Below are positions 32,173-42,729 of a DNA stretch of 64,000 bases, one piece after another (the first letter of the stretch is position 1; each line of letters begins with the position of its first letter). Location of the stretch: positions 327,935,038-327,999,037 of the forward strand of contig OY992536.1 of the NCBI GenBank assembly GCA_963921195.1. The letters are read 5' to 3'. A model generated the notes under the pieces. It worked only from the letters and a program-made list of their open reading frames with translations. It made no database searches and was not told where the DNA came from. Source of the DNA: Pegoplata infirma (taxonomy: Eukaryota; Arthropoda; Insecta; Diptera; Anthomyiidae). A program made the position numbers and the translations under genes.

Positions 32173-32467
32173 TTATTAAATGCAATTTAGCTTGAAAGCA
32201 ACACAAAAACATTTATCTTTTTTATTAATACCAAAGAGAGTCATTAACAATAAGAGAATCATTCACAATGTATGCAAGTTAATATTTAACTTCTAGAATT
32301 GTGAGCGTTAACACTTACGTGAACTTTGTATGGTAGAACACTGATAATTATGCGAACAAAAAATGCCTATTATCAAATTATATCAGTTTATATAACTTTA
32401 TATCGACTTTGATACGAGTTTTGATCCAAATATAAAATTATATCCAATTATCAAATATATTTACATA

Positions 32468-34390
32468 CTAGCTATACCCGGTCCGCGTTGCTGGCCCTAA
32501 GAAAAAAACTATTTTATATTGCATCTTAATTTAAATATAGTGTCAGACAAAATTAAAGCACGGGTCCGGGCCCAGCTAGTAACCTTTGGTTCCACCCTCA
32601 GTTAACACTATCTATAGAGAAATCTTAACAAAATCGGTTCAGCCGTTTTTGCGTGATTTCGAAACAGACAGACATAACGTTAAGTATAGTACAAAGAGGC
32701 ATGTAATTTAACGCATTTTTATCGAATCTTGGTAGTCTAAAGTTCCATGCTGCATCCTCGATTAGTACTATCTGTGCTGCAAATTTCATTGACATTTTGT
32801 CGTTTTTGTGTGATTGCGAAAGAGGAGGAAATAACTTTTTATTTATTTTGCCGAATCGTGCTATACATATGACCTACAGTTCCCGCTCGGTTAGTTCTAT
32901 TCTATAGTGACAGATTCGGCTTATCCGTTTTTGCGTGATTTCACAACAGGCAGATATAATGTTCAGTATAAAACAAAGGGGCTTGTCAATTTACGCCTCT
33001 TTGTTCAATCGTGGTCAGTATAGTACTGAGGGCGTTGCAATTTTGATTCCTTTTTCTAATATGGCCTACATATGCACTTGGTTAGCACTGTATGTAGTGA
33101 AAATGTCAAGAGAATCGGTTCAGCTGTTTTTGTGTGATTGCGAAACAGGCAGACAATGTCCAGTATAGTACAAAGAGCGTGGCATTTTACGCCCCTTTTC
33201 CAATCGTAGTATAACATGGCCTATAGTTCCGCACTCGGTCAATACTATCAGTGCTGAAAGTTTAATTAAAATCAAATCAAGAGTTTTTGCGTTATTGCGG
33301 AGCATGCAGAAATAAAATTCCATTCAATACAAAGGGGCATGGCATTTTACGCCCATTTGTCCGATCACGCTCTAATTTGGCACACAGTTAGTACTTGGTT
33401 AGTACTATCGTTGGTTTAAAGTTTATCAAAATCGGTCCAGCCGTTTTTTATATATAGATGTCATTAGTGGTGCAATGTAAAAATTCGATTTTGCCCACCC
33501 CTCCGCCCACTGGCAATAAAGCATGGCATTTTACGCCCATTTGTCCGATCAGGCTCTTATTTGGCATATAATTAGTACTTGGTTAGTACTATCTTTGGTT
33601 TATAGTTCCGCACTCGGTCAATACTATCAGTGCTGAAAATTTAATTAAAATCAAATCAAGAGTTTTTGCGTTATTGCAAAGCATGCAGAAATAAATTCAA
33701 TTCAATACAAAGGGGCATGGCATTTTACGTCCATTTGTCCGATCACGCTCTAATTTGGCACACAGTTAGTACTTGGTTAGTACTATCGTTGGTTTAAATT
33801 TCATCAAAATCGGTCTATCCGTTTTTTATATATAGATGTCATTAGTGGTGCAATGCTAAAATTCGATTTTGCCACGCCCATCCGCCCACACGCAAAAAAT
33901 TAAAAATCTGACTGGACAGTGTTACTCCCTAGGCTATTCTGAATATTCCCTGAAAATTTCATCAAGATCGGTCCAGCCATTTTCGCGTCCATAAGGAACA
34001 AACATATAGCCGTTTTTTGCATTATTGAAATAACTTTCAATTCAATACAAAGTTGCATGGTATTTAACGCTACTTTGTCCGATAACGCTCAAATTTGGCA
34101 CATAGTGAGTACTTAGTTAGTAGTATCTTTGATATAAATTTCATCAAAATCGGTCCATCCGTTTTTTATATATAGATGTCATTAGTGGTGGGATGCAAAA
34201 ATTGGATTTTGCCACGCCCCTCCGCCCACAGACGGAAAATCAAAAATCCGACTTGACAGTGTTACTCGCCAGGCTATTCTGAATATTCCCTGAAAATTTC
34301 ATCAAGATCGGTCCAGCCGTTTTCGAGTCCATACGGAACATACATACATACATACATACATACACACATCCATTTTTATATATATAGATA
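32468..34390 (-). mobile_element. Degenerate non-autonomous Helitron
   Basis: On the minus strand it starts TCTATCTATATATATAAAAA (34390) and ends GGACCGGGTATAGCTAG (32468), inserted between A (34391) and T (32467), the Helitron A/T target with TC start and CTAG end. Interior modules (AATTTCATCAAAATCGGTCC in plus, GCCGTTTTTTATATATAGAT, GGCATTTTACGCCCATTTGT) are repeated three to four times between 33150 and 34320. A second CTAG end with a GGGTCCGGGCCC palindrome in plus orientation lies at 32556-32577, probably another partial copy. No Rep/helicase frame. Confidence 0.78.
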
Positions 34391-35088
34391 GATGGGTTCA
34401 CATTCACATGTGGTCGTATATGAATTATACATAATCACAAATATGTTCATATATGTACATTAGACCACCCAAATTTGCAAAAGTATATTTTTGTTCGCTC
34501 CACCGGCAGTTTCTGATAGATTGGCCATAAAAAATAATATCTGTGCAATAACTGGATCTCTCTGTTGCATACAGGCCAGTCGATTTGAACTTTTGTCCCT
34601 AAAAGTGACCTAAAAACACTACATAGCTTTAAAGTGCCATAACTTAAAATATGCGTTTTTCCAAAAAATGCTATATAAGTTTTATTTTGCAGAATAAGAA
34701 AGCAAACATTTCCTTCATACAAATTTTTACCCTAATTCTAACACATCGTGGTGTTTTTGGCGGTTAAAGTAAAAATTTATGTGAAGACTTCATTTAAATC
34801 GACCCTCGTTAAAATTTGGACGGAGATTGAAATAGTCGGTCGCCATTATTTTTTTTTTTTTTTTTTTTTTTTATTGAAATACAATTCACAAACCAAGCCC
34901 AAAGGGCCAAATATGGTTTACATACTACTCACTAAACTTAAACTTATAACTAAATAAAAACAATTTTTAATTTAATAATGAGATTTGAATTTTTATAAAA
35001 AACTAATAATAACCCTAAAACTGCGTTCAAATTTAAAGGAAATCAATATAAAAAATAGTACATTTCTACTAGATTAAAACATTTACAT

Positions 35089-38019
35089 TTATAATAAATT
35101 ATTGCGGGTAGCATGTTTGCCAAGTTTATTTTTAAAAACGTTAACTGAGAAAACAAAAAGTCTAAGTTCTCGAGGCAAAGAATTCCAAGCTCTTATGACA
35201 CGAACATGAAAAGAACGTTCATGAAATGAAGTATTTATACGCGGAAAAATTAACTGTGGATTTCTTAACGAGCGCGAAAAAACGAATTTTCGGCTCAAAT
35301 ACTCAGGACAACTCGATACAATAACTTTATAGAAATGTAACAACAGTCGAACTTGTATAAAGTTCTTGAAATTACATCCTAAGAAATCTACAACATATTC
35401 AGAAACATGATCACGTAATTTAAGATTATACACAAACCTTATAATTCTATTAAAGAGAAGTGTGTATCGACGCATTTCACCTTTTTTAAATCCTGTAAAA
35501 ACTTCTGCACAATATAGCAATTTAGACATTAACAATGCATGAGCAATACGCTTCTTGACAATTATTGGTAAATAAAGATTTAAAGCATACAATCTACGTA
35601 AAGTATAATTAATTTTGAAGCATAACCAATTAATGTGTTTGTCAAAATTAAGTTGGCAATCAATTAAGACACCAAGACATTTAATACATTCTACAAATTC
35701 AACAGTAACCCCATTTATCAGAACGGTTAGATTAACTTCACTCCGAGGTGACTTAAAAATCATGGCTTTATTTTTTGAAGAATTTATACAAAGGTTGCTA
35801 CTTAACATCCAATCGGAAACATCCGATAGTAATACATTTATAACTCTTTCCAAAACATCTGTAAATTGTTTCTCACCAGAGAAAAGAAGCTGAATATCAT
35901 CAGCAAAAATATAAACTTCGCATTTAAACCCTTCCACAATTGTCATTATATCATTCATATATAGCAAAAATAGTAAGGGTCCAATCACTGATCCTTGTGG
36001 AACACCGCTTGTTACTGTCACCCATCCAGAATCAGAGTTTTTACAATGAACAAACTGATGTCTTTTATTTAAGTAAGAAAAAATAAGTTTACACGATGAT
36101 AAAGAAAATCTGAAGAATTTGCATAATTTACGAATTAAAATTGAGTGACTAATACGGTCAAAAGCTTTTGACAAATCAAGCGATATTAAAACACCTAAAT
36201 CATTTCTATCTACAATTCTTCTAACAGAATCTGTGAGACTCACCAGAAGTGAGGATGTATTATAACCATGGCGGAACCCTGACTGATAGGGGTTTATTAA
36301 GGAATTGTCATCAAGAAATTTCAGCATCTGTATCTTAATGACATGTTCCACGATTTTCGATAATATAGGAACTATAGATATCGGTCTAAACTCATTTGAG
36401 TTGTTTTTACTTATAGGTACGACTTTGGCTACTTTCCAACCGGTTGGAAATATAGAGGTTGTAATAATATTATTAACTAAATACAATAAATGTTTTTGAA
36501 TCAACAAAAAAATTTGTTTGATAAATTTTAACGGTAAACCATCAGGCCCAGAAGCATTTGATTTAATTTTATTAAAAGCTACAAATAATTCATCTAGATC
36601 AATGGTTCTAAAAGAGAACCCGCTATTCACGAAGTTAAAGTTAGAATTGAAAGGATCAATATCATCTACAGTTCTATAAGATACAAATTCTCTATTCAGC
36701 TCATCTGCATTTAAATCTCCTAAAGATTGATCAGTCTCTAAACCTCCGTTAGACCTTATCAAATTCCACATACCCTTAGCATCAAGGTTTTTAAACATAT
36801 TAAAATGGGCTTTTCTCTTAGCATTTCGAATAATGGTTTTTGTCTTATTCCTAGTTCTACAATAAATACTCCAATTCTCTTGTGAAGGCACACAGAGATA
36901 TGCTTTAAAAGCCAAATCTCTCAACGAAATACGAAACCTAATATCTGATGAATTAAACCAGCTTTGATTGCTGACACCAATTTTACGTCTCCGCATAGGT
37001 ACATGGCAATGCAACTCATTTATACATTCCATTAAATTAGTAAGTTGAACGTCTACACTAGGACTTCTATAAAATGCCGTAAAGTCATACTGAACCACAA
37101 GATTCTCCATAATCTCAGGATCAACATTATTATAATCTTTATACTCTATATATTCCTCAACACGGGCTATACAAAAGGAAACACTTAAAAAAATAAACGA
37201 GTGATGCGATATAGCTGGGCACTGCATTTGATCAGACATTAAAACAGATACACTGGGGCTTACAAGAAAATAATCTAACAATGATGTCGATGAATAAGTA
37301 GCATCAAAATGAGTTGGCAAACTATTATGAATGCAAGTTAGGCCCAGCCTTTGACAAGTTGTACGTACAATGTGAGAACAACCTATATCAAACAAATTTA
37401 AATTAAAATCGCCCATAATCACAACATTGGGGTATTTAACTAAAAGGTCACCTAGACGTTCTTCCATAATATTAATATTCCTATGAGCTCTATCAGGAAG
37501 ATAAACAACTCCTATTAAAAGATTACCGCTGTTTGATTTTATTTCAATAAAAATTGATTCAAATATGCCAAAATCCTCCGACTTATACACTACTTTAGCC
37601 TTTATTTTTTTAGAAACAAAAATGCCTACACCACCAGCTCTCCATCTTACAATTGGTGATGAGTTATCACCAGACCTATCATGTCTACTTCTTCGAGAAG
37701 TTTCATCATTCCTATGGAATGAATTTTCCTTCCTTGAAGGTCTATCACATCTAAAGAATGTGTATCCCGGTATGGAAATAGTTTTTGTGGAGGTAGAAGC
37801 CTTTAGCCACGTCTCACTCACCCCCACCACATCAAGAAGACAATCCTGGAGAATATGTCTTATTTCATCCAACTTCGATGAAGAAGCGGAAGGTTTAAAA
37901 CTTTGACAGTTAAAATGTCCTATATTAACACCATTTACTAAGTTCCCTAAATTTGAACGCAAGTAAGAATTATTATGCACAACAGAACCTAAATTTAAGT
38001 TGACTGTCATAGAAAACAA
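35089..38019 (-). CDS. LINE ORF2: endonuclease + reverse transcriptase
   Basis: 976 residues, open throughout. The N-terminal APE-type endonuclease has GHFNCQSF (about 35), VGVSETWL (about 68), IGVVYLPDR, VIMGDFNLNL (about 203), SLLDYFLVS and ISHHSFI, i.e. the expected Asn, Glu, Asp/Asn and final His motifs. RT follows: FRPISIVPILSKIVEH, ISLDLSKAFDRISHS, VTSGVPQGSVIGPLLFLLYM (about 670) and the catalytic YIFADDIQLL (about 701). The C-terminal region (YTLRRLYALNLYLP, LLYCAEVF, RSFHVRVIRAWNSLP) is typical of the CR1/Jockey side of LINEs; no RNase H. The protein nicks target DNA and copies its own RNA into the genome. Exact clade (Daphne, Crack, CR1, Jockey) cannot be settled by eye. Confidence 0.93.
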   Translation of the reverse strand: MFSMTVNLNLGSVVHNNSYLRSNLGNLVNGVNIGHFNCQSFKPSASSSKLDEIRHILQDCLLDVVGVSETWLKASTSTKTISIPGYTFFRCDRPSRKENSFHRNDETSRRSRHDRSGDNSSPIVRWRAGGVGIFVSKKIKAKVVYKSEDFGIFESIFIEIKSNSGNLLIGVVYLPDRAHRNINIMEERLGDLLVKYPNVVIMGDFNLNLFDIGCSHIVRTTCQRLGLTCIHNSLPTHFDATYSSTSLLDYFLVSPSVSVLMSDQMQCPAISHHSFIFLSVSFCIARVEEYIEYKDYNNVDPEIMENLVVQYDFTAFYRSPSVDVQLTNLMECINELHCHVPMRRRKIGVSNQSWFNSSDIRFRISLRDLAFKAYLCVPSQENWSIYCRTRNKTKTIIRNAKRKAHFNMFKNLDAKGMWNLIRSNGGLETDQSLGDLNADELNREFVSYRTVDDIDPFNSNFNFVNSGFSFRTIDLDELFVAFNKIKSNASGPDGLPLKFIKQIFLLIQKHLLYLVNNIITTSIFPTGWKVAKVVPISKNNSNEFRPISIVPILSKIVEHVIKIQMLKFLDDNSLINPYQSGFRHGYNTSSLLVSLTDSVRRIVDRNDLGVLISLDLSKAFDRISHSILIRKLCKFFRFSLSSCKLIFSYLNKRHQFVHCKNSDSGWVTVTSGVPQGSVIGPLLFLLYMNDIMTIVEGFKCEVYIFADDIQLLFSGEKQFTDVLERVINVLLSDVSDWMLSSNLCINSSKNKAMIFKSPRSEVNLTVLINGVTVEFVECIKCLGVLIDCQLNFDKHINWLCFKINYTLRRLYALNLYLPIIVKKRIAHALLMSKLLYCAEVFTGFKKGEMRRYTLLFNRIIRFVYNLKLRDHVSEYVVDFLGCNFKNFIQVRLLLHFYKVIVSSCPEYLSRKFVFSRSLRNPQLIFPRINTSFHERSFHVRVIRAWNSLPRELRLFVFSVNVFKNKLGKHATRNNLL

Positions 38020-38313
38020 TTTAAATTAAAAAAAAAAAAAATATATTAAATTAGAATAACTAAAGTTAAAAAAGCAAATTTGGTTGTAAAAAAGAATTTT
38101 GGCAAAATTACTTAGTATTCTCACAAAAAAACACGAAATTAATTTAACAACAGTTATCAATTAAATTGAAACGTAACCAGAAAATATATAAAAAAATATA
38201 TAGTATATTGAACTATTTTAGACTAGGGTTTTTAGTTCATCAATTTCTACTAGTTTTACAAAAAAGATTTTTTAGCTGCCATCATTGCTGTCCTCATCCA
38301 GCAAGTCAGCACA

Positions 38314-39342
38314 CTATTTTATATCATAAACTTTTTCTACTCCGTTAAAAAAAGTTATAAACACTTTTGGTTTGTCTGCATTTATAAGCTTAAATTTCAT
38401 AATTTTTTCCTTATCCCACAATTTACGACAGATGAACATCAGTTTAGATGAAGACTCATTAAGATGATCATACAAATGTATACTACTATTAACACGGCCA
38501 CCAATGACATCTTTAAGTAGTATGGAATCCATCTGGGAGTAATTTGACATAATGCAGTCTCTTGTGTAAACAGAGTTAAATTTAACTAGGACTGAATTAC
38601 CACCCATAATATAACAGCAATGCTGTAAATCTATTGGCCATATTTCAACATTACAAATTGAAGCGATGCGAGCAATTGGAATTCTAAGGTCTTTTATTCC
38701 TTTTGGCAAGCCATGGATGACTATATTAGCTCTATTAAGCCTTCTTTGTAAAATGTCATTTTGAGTTTCAAGATTCTGCATTTTTTCTCTCAATGTTTTA
38801 TCTACTTGGTTTACTACTCTGGAATGGTTCAGCATTTCATCCTCAAGATGATTGATCTTGTCAGCAAATTCCATGCGAACAGCATTTAGAATTTCATCAA
38901 CCTTTTGCTGGAACAATTTTATACCACTTTGTAGTTGTTTCTCTAGCTCGGTTTTATAAGTGTTTTGTTGTATTTCCAAGGAAGATGAAAATTCATCAAA
39001 ACATTTCCGTAAATCATCACTTAAACTTGAAAAGTTATTTTGAGCAATATTATTATCTGGCGTATTGATTTTATCGGCAGCATGTACACTTTCTTTTAAT
39101 GAATCGCAAGTTGGGCATGTAAATTTAAACATTTTGTGGCGAAACAAAAAAATATGCTGCTCTCTTGTTATTTTTAAACAAGTACTATGATAAAATGAAC
39201 CACAAGAACAGCATCCAAGACTGTTTTGGTTGTCCTTTACATTTTTTTTGCATTTAGGACAAATATATACTTCACTTGAAGTCGGCATATTTAATTTTGT
39301 TGTTGATGATTGGTGCTTTAAAAGTAAACAAAACAAGCGCAA
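38314..39342 (-). CDS. LINE ORF1: PHD-like zinc finger, coiled coil, RRM-like domain
   Basis: 342 residues (a Met at residue 19, MPTSSEVYICP, is a possible alternative start). An N-terminal Cys4-His-Cys3 cluster (CPKC, CCSCGSFYHSTC, CPTC; residues about 28-78) is a PHD-like finger. A long charged helical stretch (about 110-205) with heptad spacing looks like a coiled coil. Then RRLNRANIVIHGLPKGI begins an RRM-like fold as in LINE ORF1 RNA chaperones. There are no CCHC knuckles as in typical Jockey gag proteins. Probable role: binding the LINE RNA to form the particle. It sits just upstream of ORF2 on the same strand. Confidence 0.85.
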   Translation of the reverse strand: MRLFCLLLKHQSSTTKLNMPTSSEVYICPKCKKNVKDNQNSLGCCSCGSFYHSTCLKITREQHIFLFRHKMFKFTCPTCDSLKESVHAADKINTPDNNIAQNNFSSLSDDLRKCFDEFSSSLEIQQNTYKTELEKQLQSGIKLFQQKVDEILNAVRMEFADKINHLEDEMLNHSRVVNQVDKTLREKMQNLETQNDILQRRLNRANIVIHGLPKGIKDLRIPIARIASICNVEIWPIDLQHCCYIMGGNSVLVKFNSVYTRDCIMSNYSQMDSILLKDVIGGRVNSSIHLYDHLNESSSKLMFICRKLWDKEKIMKFKLINADKPKVFITFFNGVEKVYDIK

Positions 39343-41289
39343 ATGGCGGCTTTTTTTTTATTTTATTCTTTCTCTTCTTTCTGCAAGGCAATTTCAGAAT
39401 TTATTGAATTTATGTTTTTATTTTTTTATTTGTTAAAGTTTTTCAATATTATTTAATGCACACACTTAATTAAATATGGGTTTTTACCACTTTCTACTAT
39501 ATTAAGTTAATTTATATATTAATTTTATTAATTTTCTGGGAACAAATATATTTTTGCTTTATCTCTCCATTAGGGTTGCCAAACCTCCTATTTTGTAGAG
39601 TAAGATATGTAGTTTTCATAAACCAATTACATTTGGAATTTATATGGGTTATTTCATTACAGAAGAGCCCAAAGCTGACTTTGAAGTTTCGATTTTCCAA
39701 ATGCTGTATACAAATTTGTGAAATCACTTTGTTTTAAACGACACTTGTTAAAATTTTAATGGAGACAATCGGTTTCCATGATTTTGAAGAGTTCTTTGTG
39801 TTCTTTTTGGAAAATATTTTGGGAATTCCAGACCAAATCACTCACTTTTAGACCCGACCCCCTTCGATTAATTTTTTGTTGGATATGTTTTAGTACGTAT
39901 TAAATGCAACTCAAATTTTTAGCTTTTTATACCAAGTTGGGGTTGAGTAATCATTTTTTTAAAATGGCGTTTTTTTTTTTTTTAAATTATAAAAATGGAA
40001 ATTTTCAATAATTTTGACCAGTAAAAAATATGGATATCATAAAATAAGTTGGACGACGTTTTGCTGAAATTTAAATGTAGTTTTAGAAAAAAAAAATATG
40101 AAAAAATTATTCGAAGAATTATCACTTACTTTTTAACGTTTAAAATCGAATTTTTGAAAAAGTCCAAAACCTTCGATTTTTTTTTAAAGTCTAAAAATTC
40201 TACTCTAAATTACACAATTTTTAAGCCATAATTCGAGATGTGAGCACAATTCGTTCTATTTTTTTCAAATTTTGAAAATTGCAGTTTTTTTAGACTCTGG
40301 TAATCCATAATAATTAAATTGGTAGATATTGACCCTAACTTACCCTAGATACATTCATTTGTGAGTAAAAATATGTCTCATAAAAATTTAGGTTAATCGG
40401 ACATGGGTAAGGCGTGGGTAAGGCGTGCTGCAACTTCCCCAGGCATCTAACGTGTGGCAGACCACTTGAATAAGGAATGCAATCCGATTCATGAAATTCA
40501 TTGAAATTTTCTACTGTTATAACATTTTTTTATTCTTCAAGTTCAAATGTAATTAGATGACAAGTATTTTTCATATTGTATTTTGCTAACATGTTTTCAA
40601 TTAATGCTTAAAATGCCTGTACTTTTCAACACTCGTTTGAAAACTCCATTTTTAACTCTTCAAAATCATAGAAACCGATTGTATCCATTAAAATTTTAAC
40701 GAGGTCGTTTAAAATAAAGTAATTTCACAAACTTGTATACAGCATTTGGAAAATCGTAACTTCAAAGTCAGCTTTGGGCTCTTCTGTAATGAAATAACCC
40801 ATATAAATTCCAATAATTGGTTTATGAAAACTACATATCTTACTCTACAAAATAATGGCGACCGACTATTTCAATCACCGTCCAAATTTTAACGAGGGTC
40901 GTTTTAAATGAAGTCTTTACATAAATTTTTACTTTAACCGCCAAAAACACCACGATGTCTTAGACTTAGGCTAAAAATTTGTATGAAGGAAATGTTTGCT
41001 TTCTTATTCTGCAAAATAAAACTTATATAGCATTTTTTTGGAAAAACGCATATTTTAATAGTTATGACACTTAAAAGCTTTGTAGTGTTTTTAGGTCACT
41101 TTTAGGGTCAAACGTTCAAATCGACTGGCCCGTATGCAACCGAGATCCAGTTCTTGCACAGATATAATTTTTATGGCCAATCTATCAGAAACTGCCGGTG
41201 GAGCGAACAAAAAATACTTTTGCAAATCCCATACATTTTTTGGGTGGTCTCATGTACATATGTGTTCATATATGGTTCATATATGATCA

Positions 41290-41480
41290 TATATTTCTCC
41301 CTGGTCCGATGTTGCCCATATTCGAACTTGACCAGCCTATGACCATAAGACATATTCTTGCCAAACTTCAGGGGTCTAGTTTGAGCTGCATCACGTTTTC
41401 TACAAACAGACTAACGAACAATTATAGAATGCCTTAGAATCAATCATGGACAAATACTATATACACTTTTTTTGGGTAGC
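41290..41480 (+). repeat. Degenerate DINE-like fragment
   Basis: CTTGCCAAACTTCAGGGGTC, GAATGCCTTAGAATCAATCA and TACTATATACACTTTTT follow the order of the DINE-like family, heavily diverged. Confidence 0.5.
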
Positions 41481-42157
41481 CGCTAATATCAGCTAAACTA
41501 GAAAAACATAAATGAGGTTTTGTTAGTTTCAATAAGTACTTCGAGAAATTCCACACTAGGAGTTTTCATTTCTTGTGTTGCACTCTGTTATTTAGGCCCA
41601 ACCTGTGACCGCTTTGTAAAAACCAAAAAAAAAAAAAAAATAATTCTCTTGCAGAATACATTTTGCATAAAAGGCACAATTTCTTTAAAAAATTAAAAAT
41701 TTTCCCTCGTGAAAGCTAGCTTTAAAAAGCAACACAAATAAAACTGAGGAACGCTGAGATACACCAACTATCAGCACATTGAACTTTTGATTACAAAAAA
41801 AACAAAACAAAAAAACGGAAAACTCTTGAACATCCCAGACATCACTACTTTTGGCAATACATACAAATAAGGGTGGTTGTAAGTGCAATCGCAAAAGGAT
41901 AGACAAAACAAATTAACATCAGACTTATAACAGCAGAGTTGGGGCTATTAAATAATTTAAGGTTTTTCAATGTCAGACATAAAAATTGTTTCTACTGTGC
42001 GCATGCACGAAAAAATATATGCAAATTATAAATAGGAGTAGATAGTAATTTGAAAAAATGTTGGAAGTAAAATCAAAACAAATTTAAATTCTTGAGAACA
42101 TTATTAGTGAAAAAAAAAATTGCGAAAAAAAAATTTGTAAAAAGTATATAAAGGATA
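41481..42157. other. Unassigned DNA, no gene seen
   Basis: AT-rich, with A-runs near 41625 and 42110. No repeat shared within the window that I noticed. Confidence 0.4.
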
Positions 42158-42335
42158 GGCGCCCCAGTACGGTAGTTGGTAGCGTGCAAGCCTATGAGTC
42201 TAAGGGCCGTGGGTTCGATTCCCACCAGAGGCCTTGGTCTGTTTCGCTACAACGAGAACATGGTCATTGTCACCCGTCTAGGTTAGGGGAATTTAGTATA
42301 TGAATTATAGTTAAAAATTCAATAAATATCTGTAT
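42158..42335 (+). mobile_element. tRNA-derived SINE, copy 2
   Basis: Better preserved head: GGCGCCCCAGTACGGTAGTTGG, i.e. a tRNA-like 5' end with an A-box-like GTAGTTGGTAGCG, and the B-box core GGGTTCGATTCCCACC near 42214. Then AGAGGCCTTGGTCTGTTTCG, CTACAACGAGA, GGTCATTGT and GGTTAGGGGAATTTAGTATA as in copy 1, and a tail with AATTCAATAAATA. The tRNA-like head contains internal pol III promoter boxes; the conserved body shows a SINE rather than a tRNA gene. Confidence 0.85.
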
Positions 42336-42729
42336 AAAGGATACTTAATGTAGTTATAACATTAAAAATCAGTTGCGAAGTATTTATTGCCTTTACAAAA
42401 TTATTAATTAAAAATTATTTAATGCCTTCAGATTCAAAATCAACTTTTTTTGCACAGGACATTTTCTACAGTATTTTGGCCTCCTTAACACGACTTTTCT
42501 GTCATCAGAAAAGTTGTATCAAATCGCCTTCTCGAGATATAGGCATTTTCATTTTTGGCGGACCAAGCCCACAAAATAATAGACAAATTTTTTAATATTG
42601 GAAGTTCAAAATGTACTTCCTTTAAAGCAGATATGTAAAGTAGACACTCCAATAAAAAGAACCTGTGGTTGAAATCCAAAATCCATAAAAATTGGAACAA
42701 AAAAAATATTTTTTTTGGATTCACTCACA

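Larger units (their letters stand above)
34850..39565 (-). mobile_element. Full-length two-ORF LINE (CR1/Jockey-related, no RNase H)
   Basis: Minus-strand order: 5' UTR (about 39565-39343), ORF1 (39342-38314), a 294 bp spacer, ORF2 (38019-35089), a 3' UTR and an oligo(A) tail (T-run at 34850-34872 on the plus strand). GGTCGCCA before the tail and GGTTGCCA near 39573 may be the target duplication. A 5'-truncated second copy at 46005-46960 is about 99% identical by eye, and both ORFs are open, so the family looks recently active. Confidence 0.9.
34440..41280. mobile_element. Large foldback element split by a full-length LINE
   Basis: 34440-34850 is complementary to 40860-41280 (TTCGCTCCACCGGCAGTTTC, TCAAATCGACTGGCC in reverse, ATTTCCTTCATACAAATTTT, CGGTCGCCATTA). 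Beyond the LINE, 39590-39830 is complementary to 40640-40850 (GTAGAGTAAGATATGTAGTT, AGAGCCCAAAGCTGACTTTG). Without the LINE the element is about 2.1 kb with arms near 700 bases. No coding capacity seen. Confidence 0.85.

Noticed and set aside
41198..41437. Small plus-strand gene at the foldback right arm
   Set aside because: The sequence is the inverted counterpart of 34440-34740 and the frame is not kept between the arms.
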